A stretch of 64,000 nt of DNA from Alicyclobacillus shizuokensis NBRC 103103 (GCF_001552255.1 NZ_BCQV01000013.1:1-64000); one strand, 5' to 3'. Positions 1-9,194 are shown, counted from the stretch's first letter. A program made the numbers and translations. The notes: generated from the sequence alone by a model not told the origin.

Positions 1-163
1 CTCTGTACCATCTCAGAACTAATGTTCGCGTTTTTAGTATACACCTGAGGTATGTGCATAACCAGAACATCGGTTCTACATGCCAGCGCCCCTGCCACAT
101 AGGACAAATGATTGGGTCACGACCTCTTACGACGAAATTTGCGTCTTCTCTATACTTCGATTT

Positions 164-361
164 TCAGCGATATTTTAAGACAACAATCGCGATAATGACC
201 AGAATCATGACGATACCCAATACCTTCCCAAAGGGTGTGGCAAAATTAATGGTGAAACCGAACCCCATGGTTCGCCTGACAAAGGTTTTTCGATTCTCTG
301 GGTCATAATGAATGATTCCGCGCAACCACCGTCGGCTCTTGTTTCGCTCGTCGTCTGCCAT
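164..361 (-). CDS. DUF5808-type small membrane protein
   Basis: A 65-residue protein. The first half is basic and aromatic (IIHYDPENRKTFVRR, then GFGFTINFATP) and the last 20 residues form one hydrophobic helix (VLGIVMILVIIAIVVL) ending in a short positive tail. This matches the small DUF5808 family, in which a conserved W/F-x-N-F-x-x-P segment precedes one membrane helix. The start is supported by an AGGAGG about 7 bases upstream of the ATG. Its function is unknown. It stands alone on the minus strand with nothing co-directional immediately downstream in the window. Confidence 0.7.
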   Translation of the reverse strand: MADDERNKSRRWLRGIIHYDPENRKTFVRRTMGFGFTINFATPFGKVLGIVMILVIIAIVVLKYR

Positions 362-792
362 TCAGCATCCTCCTACAATACCTTCAAAAAGTTGTCTATC
401 TTTCAAGCATGACCTCTGCCCGAAACCATCGCCCGCATGAGCAAAACCTCAACATGAACGGAACCTCCACTCAGAGCACGGGGGCTTATTTATATATATG
501 ATATATAACTAATATTATATTTGGATCAAATCACTTTCAAGCCAGCCAGATAGCGGCTGATCTCGGTGTTATCCTGCAGTCATCTTCAGGTTTGTGCGAG
601 AAGCTGTCACAAACGACATGGAGCGGCTATGATACGAGAAGAGTTTGGAGATTTTTGGCGGCCAACGTGCCGTATGCGTGCCATAGAGAATATATGGGGA
701 TACACAGAGATGCGTACGGTACGCTGCATGTTCACGACAATGTTCATGTCGAAACCAACAAGTGATTCCCAACAGCCACGGGCATCCCGAGA
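362..792. other. intergenic, no gene recognised
   Basis: About 430 bases with no open frame that has both a plausible ribosome site and protein-like composition. An AT-only patch near 489-520 (runs of TA) stands out against the GC-rich surroundings and could be a promoter region. I see no RNA gene or repeat that I can name. Confidence 0.4.
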
Positions 793-847
793 TGCAACAA
801 AGACCACGAACGGCCGCCCAACGGGCTATACCGCCCAGAGCGGCCGT
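793..847 (-). terminator. intrinsic terminator after the 45-aa gene
   Basis: ACGGCCGC (810-817) pairs with GCGGCCGT (840-847), with a further inner GGGC/GCCC pairing. On the minus strand the stem is followed by a T-containing run at 793-809. It lies directly after the stop of the small gene at 864-1001. Confidence 0.55.
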
Positions 848-863
848 CCTTGTCCACAGCTGG

Positions 864-1001
864 TCAGGACCGGTACCTATCGTCCGACTGCTGAAAGCGA
901 ATCAACGTTGTGACAATCCAGCCAATCACGCCGAAGACGACCACAGCCAGTGGAAAACTGACCGCCAATCGTTCGGCCGCTGGCGTCTTCCCCCGTGGCA
1001 T
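864..1001 (-). CDS. small single-helix membrane protein (45 aa)
   Basis: A short frame starting MPRGKTPAAERLAV, followed by one strongly hydrophobic segment (FPLAVVVFGVIGWIV, residues 16-30) and a polar tail ending QQSDDRYRS. A GGGGGG run lies about 7 bases before the ATG, and a terminator follows the stop. The arrangement (short basic N-terminus, one transmembrane helix, charged tail) is typical of small Bacilli membrane proteins. I do not recognise a family and assign no function. It follows the purine permease in the same direction with a 93-base gap and may be read from the same transcript. Confidence 0.55.
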   Translation of the reverse strand: MPRGKTPAAERLAVSFPLAVVVFGVIGWIVTTLIRFQQSDDRYRS

Positions 1002-1094
1002 CCTGAATCCCCCCAACATCAACCCTCTCGTCCCTCAGTATGAGCCATGAAGGAGGATTGTATGAGAGCGTGCCATCCGATCCTGCAAAGCGCC

Positions 1095-2462
1095 TTAGAC
1101 GTAGAAAATATACCGCCACAAAGCGAGAATGACGATGATGATCATCAGCCAATGGATGCGCGTATACTCCTGGCGCCGGAACAGCCACAGAATCGCGTTG
1201 ATGATGACAAACGCGGTAAAGCCGACGGCGATGCCGTTGGAGATGCTGTAGGTCAAGGGCATCGTCACGATGGTCAGGAAAGCCGGAATGGCGATGCCCA
1301 TGTTCTCCCAGTCAATCTCCCGCACTGCCTGCATCATCAGCACGCCGACAATCACCAACGCCGGGGCGGTGGCCTGGGACGGGATGATGAGCGCAATCGG
1401 CGCGATGAACAGCGAGAGCAAGAACAGTACGCCGGTCGTCACCCCGGTCAGGCCGGTGCGTCCCCCCGCCGCGATGCCAGATCCGCTCTCGACAAAGGCG
1501 GTGATGGTGCTGGTTCCGAACAACGCGCCCAGGCTGACACCGGTGGCATCGACAAGCATGGCGCGTCCGAGCCGCTTCTCGCCTTCCTCACCTTCGAGCA
1601 GGCCCGCCTTGTTTGCGGTCCCGACCAAAGTGCCAAAGGTGTCAAACAACTCCACAAACGTGAACGTGAACAACGCGCTGATGAGACCGTAGTGAAACAC
1701 CGACGCCAAATCGAACGCGGCGAAATTCATCTGCGAGAAGTCGGGTACCCAGGAGGCCTTGCCGAGCCCCGATACATCGGTCACGCCCATGGGAATGCCG
1801 ATGAGGGTGGTGACCAGGATACCGATGATGATGGCGCCCGGCACGCGTAGGGCCATCAGCACCGCAATCAGGAGCAGGCCGATAAACGTCAGGTCCACGC
1901 CCGGATCGCGCAGGGAGCCCAGCCCAGGCAGCCAGTCGGAGTTGTTGATGAACACGCCTGGATTGAACTTGCCCGGGGCCGAACCGACAAACTGCATCGT
2001 CATGATGCCGCCGTCCTTCAACCCGATGATGGTGATGAACAGTCCGATGCCGACCGTGATGGCCAGCTTCAGCGAATCGGGCACCGCCACCACCAGGAGC
2101 TGGCGGATCTTCGTGATAGTCAGGATGATAAACACGATGCCGGAGATGAACACGCAACCGAGCGCCGTCTGCCAACTCATCTGGCCGCCGTGCGACGCAG
2201 CCACGGTGGCGAAGTAGGCGTTCAGGCCCATGCCGGGGGCGAGGGCAATCGGATAATTGACAAAAAGGCCCATGAGCAGCGTGACGATGCCCGCCCCCAG
2301 CGCGGTCGCCAGGAACACCGCCTGCTCGTTCATCCCGGTGCCGCTTAAAATCTGCGGATTGACGAAAAGAATGTACGCCATCGTGACAAAGGTGGTGATG
2401 CCTGCCACAATCTCGCGGCCCACCGTGGTCTGGTGCCGCGTCAAGCGAAACAGAGTTTCCAT
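1095..2462 (-). CDS. NCS2-family purine permease (AzgA/PbuG type)
   Basis: About 455 residues with a dozen hydrophobic segments. The N-terminal motif GITTFVTMAYILFVNPQIL and the signature APGMGLNAYF are characteristic of the AzgA-like branch of nucleobase:cation symporters, which import hypoxanthine, guanine or adenine. B. subtilis PbuG and PbuO are family members. The first ATG in frame (2480) lies inside guaA. I prefer the ATG at 2462, which follows GGGGG, though 2471 (overlapping the guaA stop as TAATG) is also possible. The gene directly follows guaA and probably shares its guanine-riboswitch-controlled transcript, which fits purine salvage. The exact substrate cannot be read from the sequence. 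Confidence 0.85.
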   Translation of the reverse strand: METLFRLTRHQTTVGREIVAGITTFVTMAYILFVNPQILSGTGMNEQAVFLATALGAGIVTLLMGLFVNYPIALAPGMGLNAYFATVAASHGGQMSWQTALGCVFISGIVFIILTITKIRQLLVVAVPDSLKLAITVGIGLFITIIGLKDGGIMTMQFVGSAPGKFNPGVFINNSDWLPGLGSLRDPGVDLTFIGLLLIAVLMALRVPGAIIIGILVTTLIGIPMGVTDVSGLGKASWVPDFSQMNFAAFDLASVFHYGLISALFTFTFVELFDTFGTLVGTANKAGLLEGEEGEKRLGRAMLVDATGVSLGALFGTSTITAFVESGSGIAAGGRTGLTGVTTGVLFLLSLFIAPIALIIPSQATAPALVIVGVLMMQAVREIDWENMGIAIPAFLTIVTMPLTYSISNGIAVGFTAFVIINAILWLFRRQEYTRIHWLMIIIVILALWRYIFYV

Positions 2463-2470
2463 ATCCCCCA

Positions 2471-4006
2471 TTACTCCCATTCAATCGTCGCCGGAGGCTT
2501 CGATGTGATATCGTACACGATCCGGTTGATGCCCGGGACCTCGTTGACGATGCGCGTCGACACTCGCTCCAGCACATCGTAGGGCACGCGCGCCCAGTCG
2601 GCCGTCATCCCTTCCTCGGAGACCACGGCGCGAATCGCTATAGCGTTTGAATAGGTGCGCTCATCCCCCATCACGCCGACACTCTGGATGTTGGTCAAGA
2701 CGGCGAAGTACTGCCATATCTCCTTGTCCAGCCCGGCCTTTGCCACTTCCTCGCGCAGGATGGCGTCGGCCTCGCGCACCTTCGCCAGCTTGTCCTCCGT
2801 CACCTCGCCGAGGATGCGGATCGCCAAACCTGGACCTGGGAACGGCTGCCGCCAGACCAGTTCCCGCGGCAGGCCCAACGCCTCGCCGAGTGAGCGCACC
2901 TCGTCCTTAAACAGCTCGCGCAGCGGCTCAATCACCTCAAACTGCATATCCTCAGGCAGGCCGCCGACGTTGTGGTGCGACTTGATGGTCTGCGCCGTCG
3001 CGGTCCCGCTCTCGATGACGTCGGTGTACAGCGTCCCCTGCGCCAGGTACGCAAACGGTCCCAGCTCCTCGGACGCCGCCTCGAACACGCGGATGAACTC
3101 CTCGCCGATAATCTTGCGCTTGCGCTCCGGATCGACCACGCCTTGAAGCCGGCCGAGGAATCGATCCGCTGCGTCAATGCGCACCACGTCGACGCCGAGC
3201 CGGGCCTTGAGGCTGTCCATCACCGCGTCGCTCTCGCCTTTGCGCAGGAGTCCGTGATCGACAAACACCGCTGTCAGCTGCGATCCGATGGCGCGATGCA
3301 TCAGCGCGGCGGTCACGGAGGAATCCACCCCGCCGGAAAGCGCGCAGAGCACCCGTTCCCGGCCGACCTGCTGACGGATGCGAGACACCGCCTCGTCAAT
3401 CAGCGAGTCCATCGTCCAGTCGCCCCGGCAGCCACAGACCTGAAACAGGAAATTGGCGATGAGCTCCTGTCCGTACTCGCTGTGCCGCACCTCGGGATGG
3501 TGCTGCACCGCGTACAGGCGACGGCTGGCATCGCTCATCGCGGCAATCGTCCCGTCCGGGGTCACCGCGTCGGCCGAAAACCCGGCCGGAACCTCCACCA
3601 CCGCGTCGCTGTGGCTCATCCACACGGTCTGCTGCTGCGGCTGCCCGGCGAACAGTGGGTGGTCAGCCCTTGTCACCTCAAGGCTCGCCCGCCCATACTC
3701 GCGCACATGGCCTCGCTCCACCTTGGCGCCGAAGCGCTTGGCCAACAGCTGCATACCGTAGCAGATGCCGAGCACCGGCACGCCCAGCTCGAAGATGGCC
3801 GGGTCTACATCCGGCGCCCCGGGCTGAAACACGCTGTTGGGTCCGCCGCTGAAGACGATGCCTTTGAGGTTTCTGCGCCGGAGTTCCGCCGCCGGCGTGC
3901 TGTGCGGCACCAGTTCGGAGTAGACATGCTGCTCGCGAATGCGCCGGGCTATCAATTGGTTATACTGGCTGCCGAAATCGAGCACCACCACAGTCTCGTG
4001 TTGCAA
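2471..4006 (-). CDS. guaA: GMP synthase (glutamine-hydrolysing)
   Basis: Converts XMP to GMP using glutamine and ATP, the last step of guanine nucleotide synthesis. The N-terminal class I amidotransferase domain shows [18 protein letters not shown], the nucleophile region [12 protein letters not shown] and the [11 protein letters not shown] histidine-glutamate motif. Next comes the ATP-pyrophosphatase P-loop [18 protein letters not shown]. The C-terminal dimerisation domain ends in [14 protein letters not shown] start at TTG 4006 gives 511 residues, the normal family length, and lies behind AAAGGGG. A longer in-frame extension to 4195 would run through the riboswitch terminator and is rejected. 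Expression is probably controlled by the guanine riboswitch at 4313-4378. Confidence 0.97.
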   Translation of the reverse strand: MQHETVVVLDFGSQYNQLIARRIREQHVYSELVPHSTPAAELRRRNLKGIVFSGGPNSVFQPGAPDVDPAIFELGVPVLGICYGMQLLAKRFGAKVERGHVREYGRASLEVTRADHPLFAGQPQQQTVWMSHSDAVVEVPAGFSADAVTPDGTIAAMSDASRRLYAVQHHPEVRHSEYGQELIANFLFQVCGCRGDWTMDSLIDEAVSRIRQQVGRERVLCALSGGVDSSVTAALMHRAIGSQLTAVFVDHGLLRKGESDAVMDSLKARLGVDVVRIDAADRFLGRLQGVVDPERKRKIIGEEFIRVFEAASEELGPFAYLAQGTLYTDVIESGTATAQTIKSHHNVGGLPEDMQFEVIEPLRELFKDEVRSLGEALGLPRELVWRQPFPGPGLAIRILGEVTEDKLAKVREADAILREEVAKAGLDKEIWQYFAVLTNIQSVGVMGDERTYSNAIAIRAVVSEEGMTADWARVPYDVLERVSTRIVNEVPGINRIVYDITSKPPATIEWE

Positions 4007-4164
4007 CGCCCCACACCCCTTTGTCCACCTAGTATTCAACCGGGCCGACCATTTGAATCGAAGCCGCTCTTTGTCCAAGCTGACATCCCCCTCGGGGGAT
4101 TGTCTGAGTGGCCCTGAGCCGCGGGACCACGGGGGCCGATTGGACGGACGGCCGCCCATTGGAC

Positions 4165-4247
4165 AAAAAGAAAAATCCCGCCGCCTCACAAACACTCAAC
4201 TGACGGAACCTAGTGCACCGACTCCGCCTGATTGTGAGGCTGACGGG
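4165..4247 (-). terminator. riboswitch expression-platform terminator
   Basis: On the minus strand CCCGTCAGCCTCACAA (4247-4232) pairs with TTGTGAGGCGGCGGG (4192-4178), followed by ATTTTTCTTTTT. The stem sits between the guanine riboswitch and guaA. When ligand is bound this terminator should form and cut expression. Confidence 0.85.
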
Positions 4248-4312
4248 ACAAACAAGCCAAGCGGGTGCGCCAGCATGGCGGGCGCATCCGTACGGCGAGT
4301 TTACGCATCGGC

Positions 4313-4378
4313 CTCGTAGTCGGACAATTTCCGGTTGTCCGGTAGAGACTGCCGAGCCCATTCCCGGCATTATACGAG
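4313..4378 (-). ncRNA. guanine-class purine riboswitch
   Basis: The minus strand carries the conserved purine aptamer: closing helix CTCG/CGAG, the core TATAAT, the P2 arm CCGGGAATGGGCTCGG, the segment AGTCTCTACC, the P3 arm GGACAACCGGAAATTGTCC, and the J3-1 strand GACTACG. The specificity position in GACTACG is C, which in this family selects guanine or hypoxanthine over adenine. It is preceded by a promoter and followed by a terminator, upstream of guaA and the purine permease. This is a conventional transcription-attenuation OFF switch. Confidence 0.93.
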
Positions 4379-4401
4379 ACAGCAAGACGAACTCCGACAC
4401 A

Positions 4402-4430
4402 ATTCTACTCATGGAATCGGATGAGGTCAA
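4402..4430 (-). promoter_or_regulatory. sigma-A promoter of the guaA transcript
   Basis: TTGACC (4430-4425), a 17-base spacer and TAGAAT (4407-4402) on the minus strand, placed so that transcription would start just upstream of the riboswitch aptamer. Confidence 0.8.
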
Positions 4431-4484
4431 TGATAGAATAAGCAGCTTCACGGACACGTACGTCAACGAAGGAGCGAGCATTGT

Positions 4485-5285
4485 TCAACCGATTTTGCGG
4501 AAGGTAAGGCAGTATAAGCGCCTGCCGCAGATGTCCTTAAGCCGTACGTCCGCCACGTTGTCCGGCAGCAAATCGGCGATGGATGCGCCGTTTACAGACT
4601 CGGATCGGCCGGAAAAGTAGCGCCGCATCCACGGAATCTTTTCGTAGGCGTTCTGCACGTGCTCTTCATTTTCGTCCACGACCATCACTTTGGAGCCCGG
4701 CTTCGCAACTCGGACCATCTCCCGCAGGGCCTTGCTCCTGTCATTGAAGAAATTGATGCCGCCCACATGGAACACGACATCGAACACGTTGTCGCGGAAG
4801 GGCAGGTCTTCCGCATTGCCGTGAAACAGGACGGCTTCCTTGCGCCAAGCTTTCAGGTGCCGCCGGCAGGCTCGAAGCATGCCCCACGACAAATCCAATC
4901 CGTACAGACGAACATCGCCATCAATGAAATGGAAATTGTCGCCGGTTCCACAGGAAATCTCAATCACCCGGTCCCCGTCCTCGATCTCCAGCTCGCGAAG
5001 AAACTCGTTTCGATACGCTTTCTCTCCATTCCATTTGATGGCATGGTAGGCTTTGTTGGCGAGGTTGTAAACCGGCGCGATGCGGTCGTACAATTCTTGG
5101 TACTTTTTGTTCAACCCGTGCACTTCTTCCGGCACAAACGAGAAAATCCCGTCGGTTTGCCGATATGATGCATGGGAGTTGCGGTTTCGCAATTGGAGAC
5201 TTCCATCGCCGCCGAAAATTGGCTGCAGCGGCTCTTTCGTCAACGGATCGCACAGCAATTCCAGAATGACATCCAGTTCTTCCAC
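4485..5285 (-). CDS. SAM-dependent methyltransferase with Trm112-like N-terminus
   Basis: 266 residues. The N-terminus (LLCDPLTKEPLQ, then TDGIFSFVP) resembles the small Trm112-like segment seen in front of many class I methyltransferases, but its cysteine positions are mostly missing. The catalytic Rossmann domain is clear: VIEISCGTGDNFHFI (motif I, SAM binding), LYGLDLSWGML (motif II), GNAEDLPFRDNVFDVVF (motif IV) and VRVAKPGSKVMVVDE. These features match UbiE/Coq5-like enzymes. The substrate is unknown. The start is a GTG behind GAGAGG. The gene lies between the guaA promoter and a divergent DUF2935 gene, so it is probably monocistronic. Confidence 0.8.
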   Translation of the reverse strand: MEELDVILELLCDPLTKEPLQPIFGGDGSLQLRNRNSHASYRQTDGIFSFVPEEVHGLNKKYQELYDRIAPVYNLANKAYHAIKWNGEKAYRNEFLRELEIEDGDRVIEISCGTGDNFHFIDGDVRLYGLDLSWGMLRACRRHLKAWRKEAVLFHGNAEDLPFRDNVFDVVFHVGGINFFNDRSKALREMVRVAKPGSKVMVVDENEEHVQNAYEKIPWMRRYFSGRSESVNGASIADLLPDNVADVRLKDICGRRLYCLTFRKIG

Positions 5286-5551
5286 TGTGTATCGTCCTCT
5301 CTCCGGAGCTGTCCATTCACACGTGAACGGCGCTCATCCTCGTCTCAAGATCCCGTCAGGCAGTGCGTTCAATCCGTAGTTGAACTGCTCGTCTGGCCGA
5401 TTGAATTCACGCTACATACGGAAGATTGAATGAACGATGATAAGCGTACATAAGTTTGGAAAAAGGATGGAACGAACACGTGACGCGCCCGACCATCACT
5501 TGAGCGTCCACTATGGAGAGTACGGCGCCGTCTTTCAAGGGAGGAATCGTC

Positions 5552-6385
5552 TTGTCAACCGCCGACTTTGTGCGCGCCGCAACGTTTGAACACCGTTTCT
5601 GGTTGCAGGTACTTGGTGATCATGCCCGCTTCATCCATGAGAGCTTGTCTCCACGAGAGAACCGGGAAATCGCACGAGCGCGGCATTTCATCGAGGTCTT
5701 TGATGAACTCCTCCAGGAAGCCCGACGCCCGGATGTCGGATCCCGTCTACACCTGTTGACACAGCGCGCGAGCAACTACGCGGAACAGATTCGCGAGTTC
5801 AAGCTCCACTTGCTCCGGCGTCACCTGTTGGGTGAGGTTAGCATCCTCTTGCCGCCGACGTTCCTCAACCACACGGTCAACGAAGTCGAAGAGTACATCC
5901 GGGTTCTTCACTGTTTGCTCGCCGGCGAAGTCCCGCCACCGGTACACTCCGTTCACCACCATCTCCTTTGGCTGCCTGACGCGGCCACACACGCCGACAT
6001 TATCAAAAACAGTGTTGATTTTGTGGAAAAGGACCTGATCGCTCGTAGCAAACGGTTCAGTCACCATTTTGAGGCGTATTACCTACAGGCCCTGGAACTG
6101 GCTGGGTACCTGCGTGCCAACGTCGATCAATTCCCTGCCTTAGACCGCTTCAACCATATGGTGGGCCTCGAAATGCGGTTATTCCGGGGTTTTTTGAACG
6201 AGATTCAAGAGCTGGAACTGTCTGATCAGGTGCTCGGCACACTGTCCATTCTACTCCCCGATCACATGGCCCGTGAAGAATGCTATTACCTGATCAAGCT
6301 GGCGCAGACGGCAGGCGGACCGACGCCGGATTGCGATCCGACCACGTCGCGGGCCGAAGAACGGAATCGGGACAATGAAAATTGA
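5552..6385 (+). CDS. DUF2935 family protein
   Basis: About 277 residues, alpha-helical. Two similar halves each carry a FEHRFWLQVLGDHARFI-like or HEAxYLQALELAGYLR-like segment rich in His and Glu. This repeated E-H...H pattern is characteristic of DUF2935, found in spore-forming Firmicutes and suspected of binding metal. I chose the TTG at 5552 because AGGGAGG precedes it at normal spacing; the upstream ATG at 5513 lacks one. The molecular role is unknown. A palindromic terminator lies about 115 bases downstream. Confidence 0.75.
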   Translation: MSTADFVRAATFEHRFWLQVLGDHARFIHESLSPRENREIARARHFIEVFDELLQEARRPDVGSRLHLLTQRASNYAEQIREFKLHLLRRHLLGEVSILLPPTFLNHTVNEVEEYIRVLHCLLAGEVPPPVHSVHHHLLWLPDAATHADIIKNSVDFVEKDLIARSKRFSHHFEAYYLQALELAGYLRANVDQFPALDRFNHMVGLEMRLFRGFLNEIQELELSDQVLGTLSILLPDHMAREECYYLIKLAQTAGGPTPDCDPTTSRAEERNRDNEN

Positions 6386-6501
6386 CTTTTCGACATGTTG
6401 GCAGTACTAAAGCAGCTTGACCAGTGGCTGTGGTATGCCGTTCCTGTGCCCGTTGGGCATTCATTCTCGGTGACTGGGAAGGAAAACATCCCTGCACGAA
6501 A

Positions 6502-6536
6502 AGAAAAAGGCACCCATAAATGGATGCTCTTTTTCT
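6502..6536. terminator. bidirectional terminator palindrome
   Basis: AGAAAAAG (6502-6509) pairs with CTTTTTCT (6529-6536) around an inner GCA-CCAT/ATGG-TGC stem, so a T run follows the hairpin on either strand. It can end both the DUF2935 transcript and the leftward gene at 6627-6920. Confidence 0.6.
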
Positions 6537-6606
6537 TGCACATGTTTAGTACACAGATAGTAGTTGTTATTGCTGCTCCGTACAGGAATAAAGATAAAGA
6601 GAACAA
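6530..6606 (-). pseudogene. decayed copy of the YjcZ-like gene
   Basis: On the minus strand the 3' part of the small gene at 7079-7207 is recognisable: TTTTTCTTGCACATG, the alternating ACA/ACT threonine codons, and an upstream hydrophobic stretch IFLIIFVLFIFIPV. Here the hydrophobic part and the threonine part are in different frames, and the N-terminal MYG...GG region is absent. It abuts the stop of the gene at 6627-6920. I read it as a truncated, frameshifted paralogue left by a local duplication. Confidence 0.5.
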
Positions 6607-6626
6607 AAATAATCAAGAATATGGTT

Positions 6627-6920
6627 TTACCACCAGGCCCACGGACCAAGCGCCGCGAGTGCGAGAAATGGGAAGAATAGAAATGGAAACCAGGCCTCTT
6701 GAACGTCTTCCGTGGACTGGGACATGTTCTGCAGTACATCAACGTTTGCCGGATTGACGTTCGTGTCATTCGCAAGACGAGTCGTTCCGCCACCTACCGG
6801 ACGTACGTAAATTCCATCATGTGTTACGGAATGGAGAATTCCATGGTGAATTGCGCCATCTCTCGTACGAAAGACGATATGCTGTCCAATATACCGCATG
6901 CAATGATCACGTGTAATCAC
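6627..6920 (-). CDS. small sporulation-type protein with Sm-like core
   Basis: About 97 residues. The N-terminal half (MRYIGQHIVFRTRDGAIHHGIL, split by a variable stretch before GIYVRPVGG) resembles the short beta-barrel of YuzF/DUF2642-like proteins of spore formers. The C-terminus is an unusual hydrophobic aromatic tail (WFPFLFFPFLALAAL then GPWAWW) that could anchor it in a membrane or coat layer. The start is the GTG at 6920, 5 bases after GGGGGGG; an upstream ATG falls inside that ribosome site. Assignment to a named family is tentative. It neighbours YjcZ-like genes, which suggests expression during sporulation. Confidence 0.6.
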   Translation of the reverse strand: MITRDHCMRYIGQHIVFRTRDGAIHHGILHSVTHDGIYVRPVGGGTTRLANDTNVNPANVDVLQNMSQSTEDVQEAWFPFLFFPFLALAALGPWAWW

Positions 6921-7078
6921 AGTCTCCCCCCCTTTCATTGATAAACAGACGCCCTTTAAGGGCTGTCCATCAACTCGTGAACTTGTTCTTTACCACCAAA
7001 GAGCAAATATTCAGATTGAACGGAAAGAATGGTTGTATAAGAAAATGGTGATACATGGATTCCTTTTTCTTGCACATG

Positions 7079-7207
7079 TTAGCACACAGTAGTAGTTGTT
7101 GTTACTGCTCCTCCATATCCGTATCCAGGCACCAACAAGAAGAACAGAACGAAGATGATGAGAAACACCACGGCCCAGCGGGTGTAGCCGCCAAAGACCC
7201 CGTACAT
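7079..7207 (-). CDS. YjcZ-like sporulation membrane peptide (42 aa)
   Basis: Begins MYGVFGGYTRWAVVFLIIF, continues with VLFFLLVPGYGYGGA, and ends in VTTTTTVC. A glycine/tyrosine-rich start, one hydrophobic helix and a GYGYGG motif are typical of the YjcZ/SscA group of very small spore-assembly membrane proteins in Bacilli. GGAGGGGGG precedes the ATG at good spacing. A decayed relative lies 500 bases to the left at 6530-6606. The function in this organism is inferred from composition only. Confidence 0.65.
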   Translation of the reverse strand: MYGVFGGYTRWAVVFLIIFVLFFLLVPGYGYGGAVTTTTTVC

Positions 7208-7358
7208 TCAACTCCCCCCCTCCGTCGGTCGATACATTTAATGTCTTCGGGATCGTCATGTTAAAGGATATATGTCCTAGAAAATCGGCCCTTTTTCTTG
7301 TCAAGTCGCGACGTTAGTGAATGAAAGGGCTGCAGTTTTAGGTGATTGTGGGCCTCCC

Positions 7359-8744
7359 TCAACGGACAGATTCGTTGCGCTGGCGTGTGAACCACGGTTT
7401 CAGCGCGTAAAGGATCAGCAGCACCACAACACTCACCAAGCTGAGGACGAGCTGCGACCGATCCGTCGGGTTGAAGGCCATCGACACAATCACCACCAGC
7501 ATGCCCAGTATGCACACGTAAGTTAGGTACGGATACGCCCACATGCGGACCCGCAGCTGCTCCGCCGCCTTTTGCTCTAAGTTCCGACGCATGCGAAGTT
7601 CCGATACGGCAATCAACAAGTAGATGAACAGTCCGACCGCGCCGGACGAGTTGAGCAGAAACATAAAAACGTGCTGTGGCGAGACGTAGTCCATGATGAC
7701 AGACAGGTAACCGACCACCGTGCAGGTCAAGATGGCCCGCACTGGCACACCGCGGCGATTGAGTTGCAGCAGGCCTCGTGGCGCGTTACCCTGGTGTGCC
7801 AGCGCGAACAGCATCCGGGATGCCGTGTACAGCCCTGAATTCAGACAGGACAAGACGGCTGTCACCACGACCAGGTTCATAATCGTCGTCGCTCCCGGAA
7901 TACCGAGCACCTTCAACGCACTGACGTACGGGCTCATCATCGCTTTCGAATCGTTCCACGGCAGGATCGTAACAACGAGGAAGATGGACAGGACGTAAAA
8001 CACGAGCACGCGCCAGATTACCGAGTTCGTGGCTTTCGCGACTGCCCGGCTCGGTTCGGCCGATTCAGCCGCCGCGATAGTGACAATCTCAGACCCAAAA
8101 AAGGAGAAGATGAGCGTCGTCACACTCGCAAACAACGCGAGCACTCCGAATGGCGCAATCCCCCCATGAGCCGTGAGATTAGAGAAATTCAGCGTGGCAT
8201 GCGGCCACAGTCCGAGCACATACAGCGAGCCCAGGATGATAAACACGGTGATGGCCCCGACCTTGATAGAGGCAAACCAGTATTCAAATTCGCCGTACGC
8301 GCGGACCGAGAAGACGTTCGTCGCCGTCAGCAACACCAGCAGAATCAGCGACAGCAGCCACAGTGGCACTTGCGGAAGCAGCCAGTTATGCAACGTCAGC
8401 GCACCAGCAGTTGCCTCCACCGCTACGACAATTACCCAAAAGTACCAGTACAGCCAACCTATCAGAAAACCAGCCCAATTTCCGATTGCGATCCGTCCGT
8501 ACTCCGCAAACGATCCCACGGACGGATGTGCCACCGCCATCTCCCCCAGCATGCGCATGATCAAGATGACCAAAACACCGGCCAGCGCGTATGACAAGAC
8601 AGCAGCCGGCCCCGTCGATTGGATGACAGCCCCACTGCCGACGAACAATCCCGCGCCGATGACGCCGCCCAGCGAGATCATGGTCATGTGGCGCATTCGC
8701 AACTCTTTGTGCAAGGATTTCTGTTGTGTGTTCTGCTCCTGCAT
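7359..8744 (-). CDS. APC-family amino acid permease (GabP/AnsP-like)
   Basis: About 461 residues with twelve hydrophobic segments. The AAT-subfamily signature is clear: MISLGGVIGAGLFVGSGAVI in helix 1, FSFFGSEIVTIAAAESAEP in helix 6, then SGLYTASRMLFALAHQGNAP. This group imports neutral amino acids, GABA or asparagine by proton symport. The start is the ATG at 8744 after GGAGG; a longer frame to 8816 has no such site. No catabolic gene is next to it, so the substrate cannot be deduced from context. Confidence 0.85.
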   Translation of the reverse strand: MQEQNTQQKSLHKELRMRHMTMISLGGVIGAGLFVGSGAVIQSTGPAAVLSYALAGVLVILIMRMLGEMAVAHPSVGSFAEYGRIAIGNWAGFLIGWLYWYFWVIVVAVEATAGALTLHNWLLPQVPLWLLSLILLVLLTATNVFSVRAYGEFEYWFASIKVGAITVFIILGSLYVLGLWPHATLNFSNLTAHGGIAPFGVLALFASVTTLIFSFFGSEIVTIAAAESAEPSRAVAKATNSVIWRVLVFYVLSIFLVVTILPWNDSKAMMSPYVSALKVLGIPGATTIMNLVVVTAVLSCLNSGLYTASRMLFALAHQGNAPRGLLQLNRRGVPVRAILTCTVVGYLSVIMDYVSPQHVFMFLLNSSGAVGLFIYLLIAVSELRMRRNLEQKAAEQLRVRMWAYPYLTYVCILGMLVVIVSMAFNPTDRSQLVLSLVSVVVLLILYALKPWFTRQRNESVR

Positions 8745-8931
8745 TGAGATGTCCTCCGCTGAATAAGGTGGAAAGCGCTCCGACGCAGACAAACGACCAT
8801 CCGTCCGTCCAGGCATATCATGGTCATTGTGAGAAACATCAATACACTCACGCCGTCAGCCCACAGATGCCCTTTCGCATGTACCATGCCCAGTCATCGT
8901 CTGGCAAGCGCTGTTCAACTGAAAACTGCCC

Positions 8932-8960
8932 GGCGCCGTAGGTCGCTGACTCGCGGCGCC
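8932..8960. repeat. inverted repeat GGCGCCG / CGGCGCC
   Basis: A perfect 7-bp GC-rich inverted repeat with a 15-base loop lies in the 545-base gap between the permease and mntH. It has no T run, so it is not an obvious terminator. The rest of 8745-9165 holds no gene that I can support. Confidence 0.35.
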
Positions 8961-9165
8961 AGCTTTCGGTAGCGTGACAACGCGATTTTTCCAAATTGAG
9001 AATCGAGGTCGCTCCAGAGCAAGAGCCCGTCAGGCGATTTTTGAACCTCCGTATAACCGGAAATTCACCATATAGAGTGGCCAAGAACCCTGGTGCGACA
9101 AGGGATTTACCGAAAATGTTTCCCGTAACTAAAAGTCTTTCTTAGGAGAAATTTTTTTGTGTACA

Positions 9166-9194
9166 TACAACTTTCGCCCGTATTGTTGTATAAT
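9166..9194 (+). promoter_or_regulatory. mntH: probable mntH promoter
   Basis: TACAAC (9166-9171), a 17-base spacer and TATAAT (9189-9194). The -10 box is perfect and the -35 box is weak. It lies about 95 bases upstream of mntH and just upstream of the MntR-like boxes. Confidence 0.6.

Noticed and set aside
4007-4195. N-terminal extension of GuaA
   Set aside because: It would translate the riboswitch terminator region; the TTG at 4006 gives the standard 511 residues.
8745-9165. Riboswitch or T-box upstream of mntH or the permease
   Set aside because: No conserved T-box, yybP-ykoY or other aptamer core could be found; only one GC-rich inverted repeat is present.
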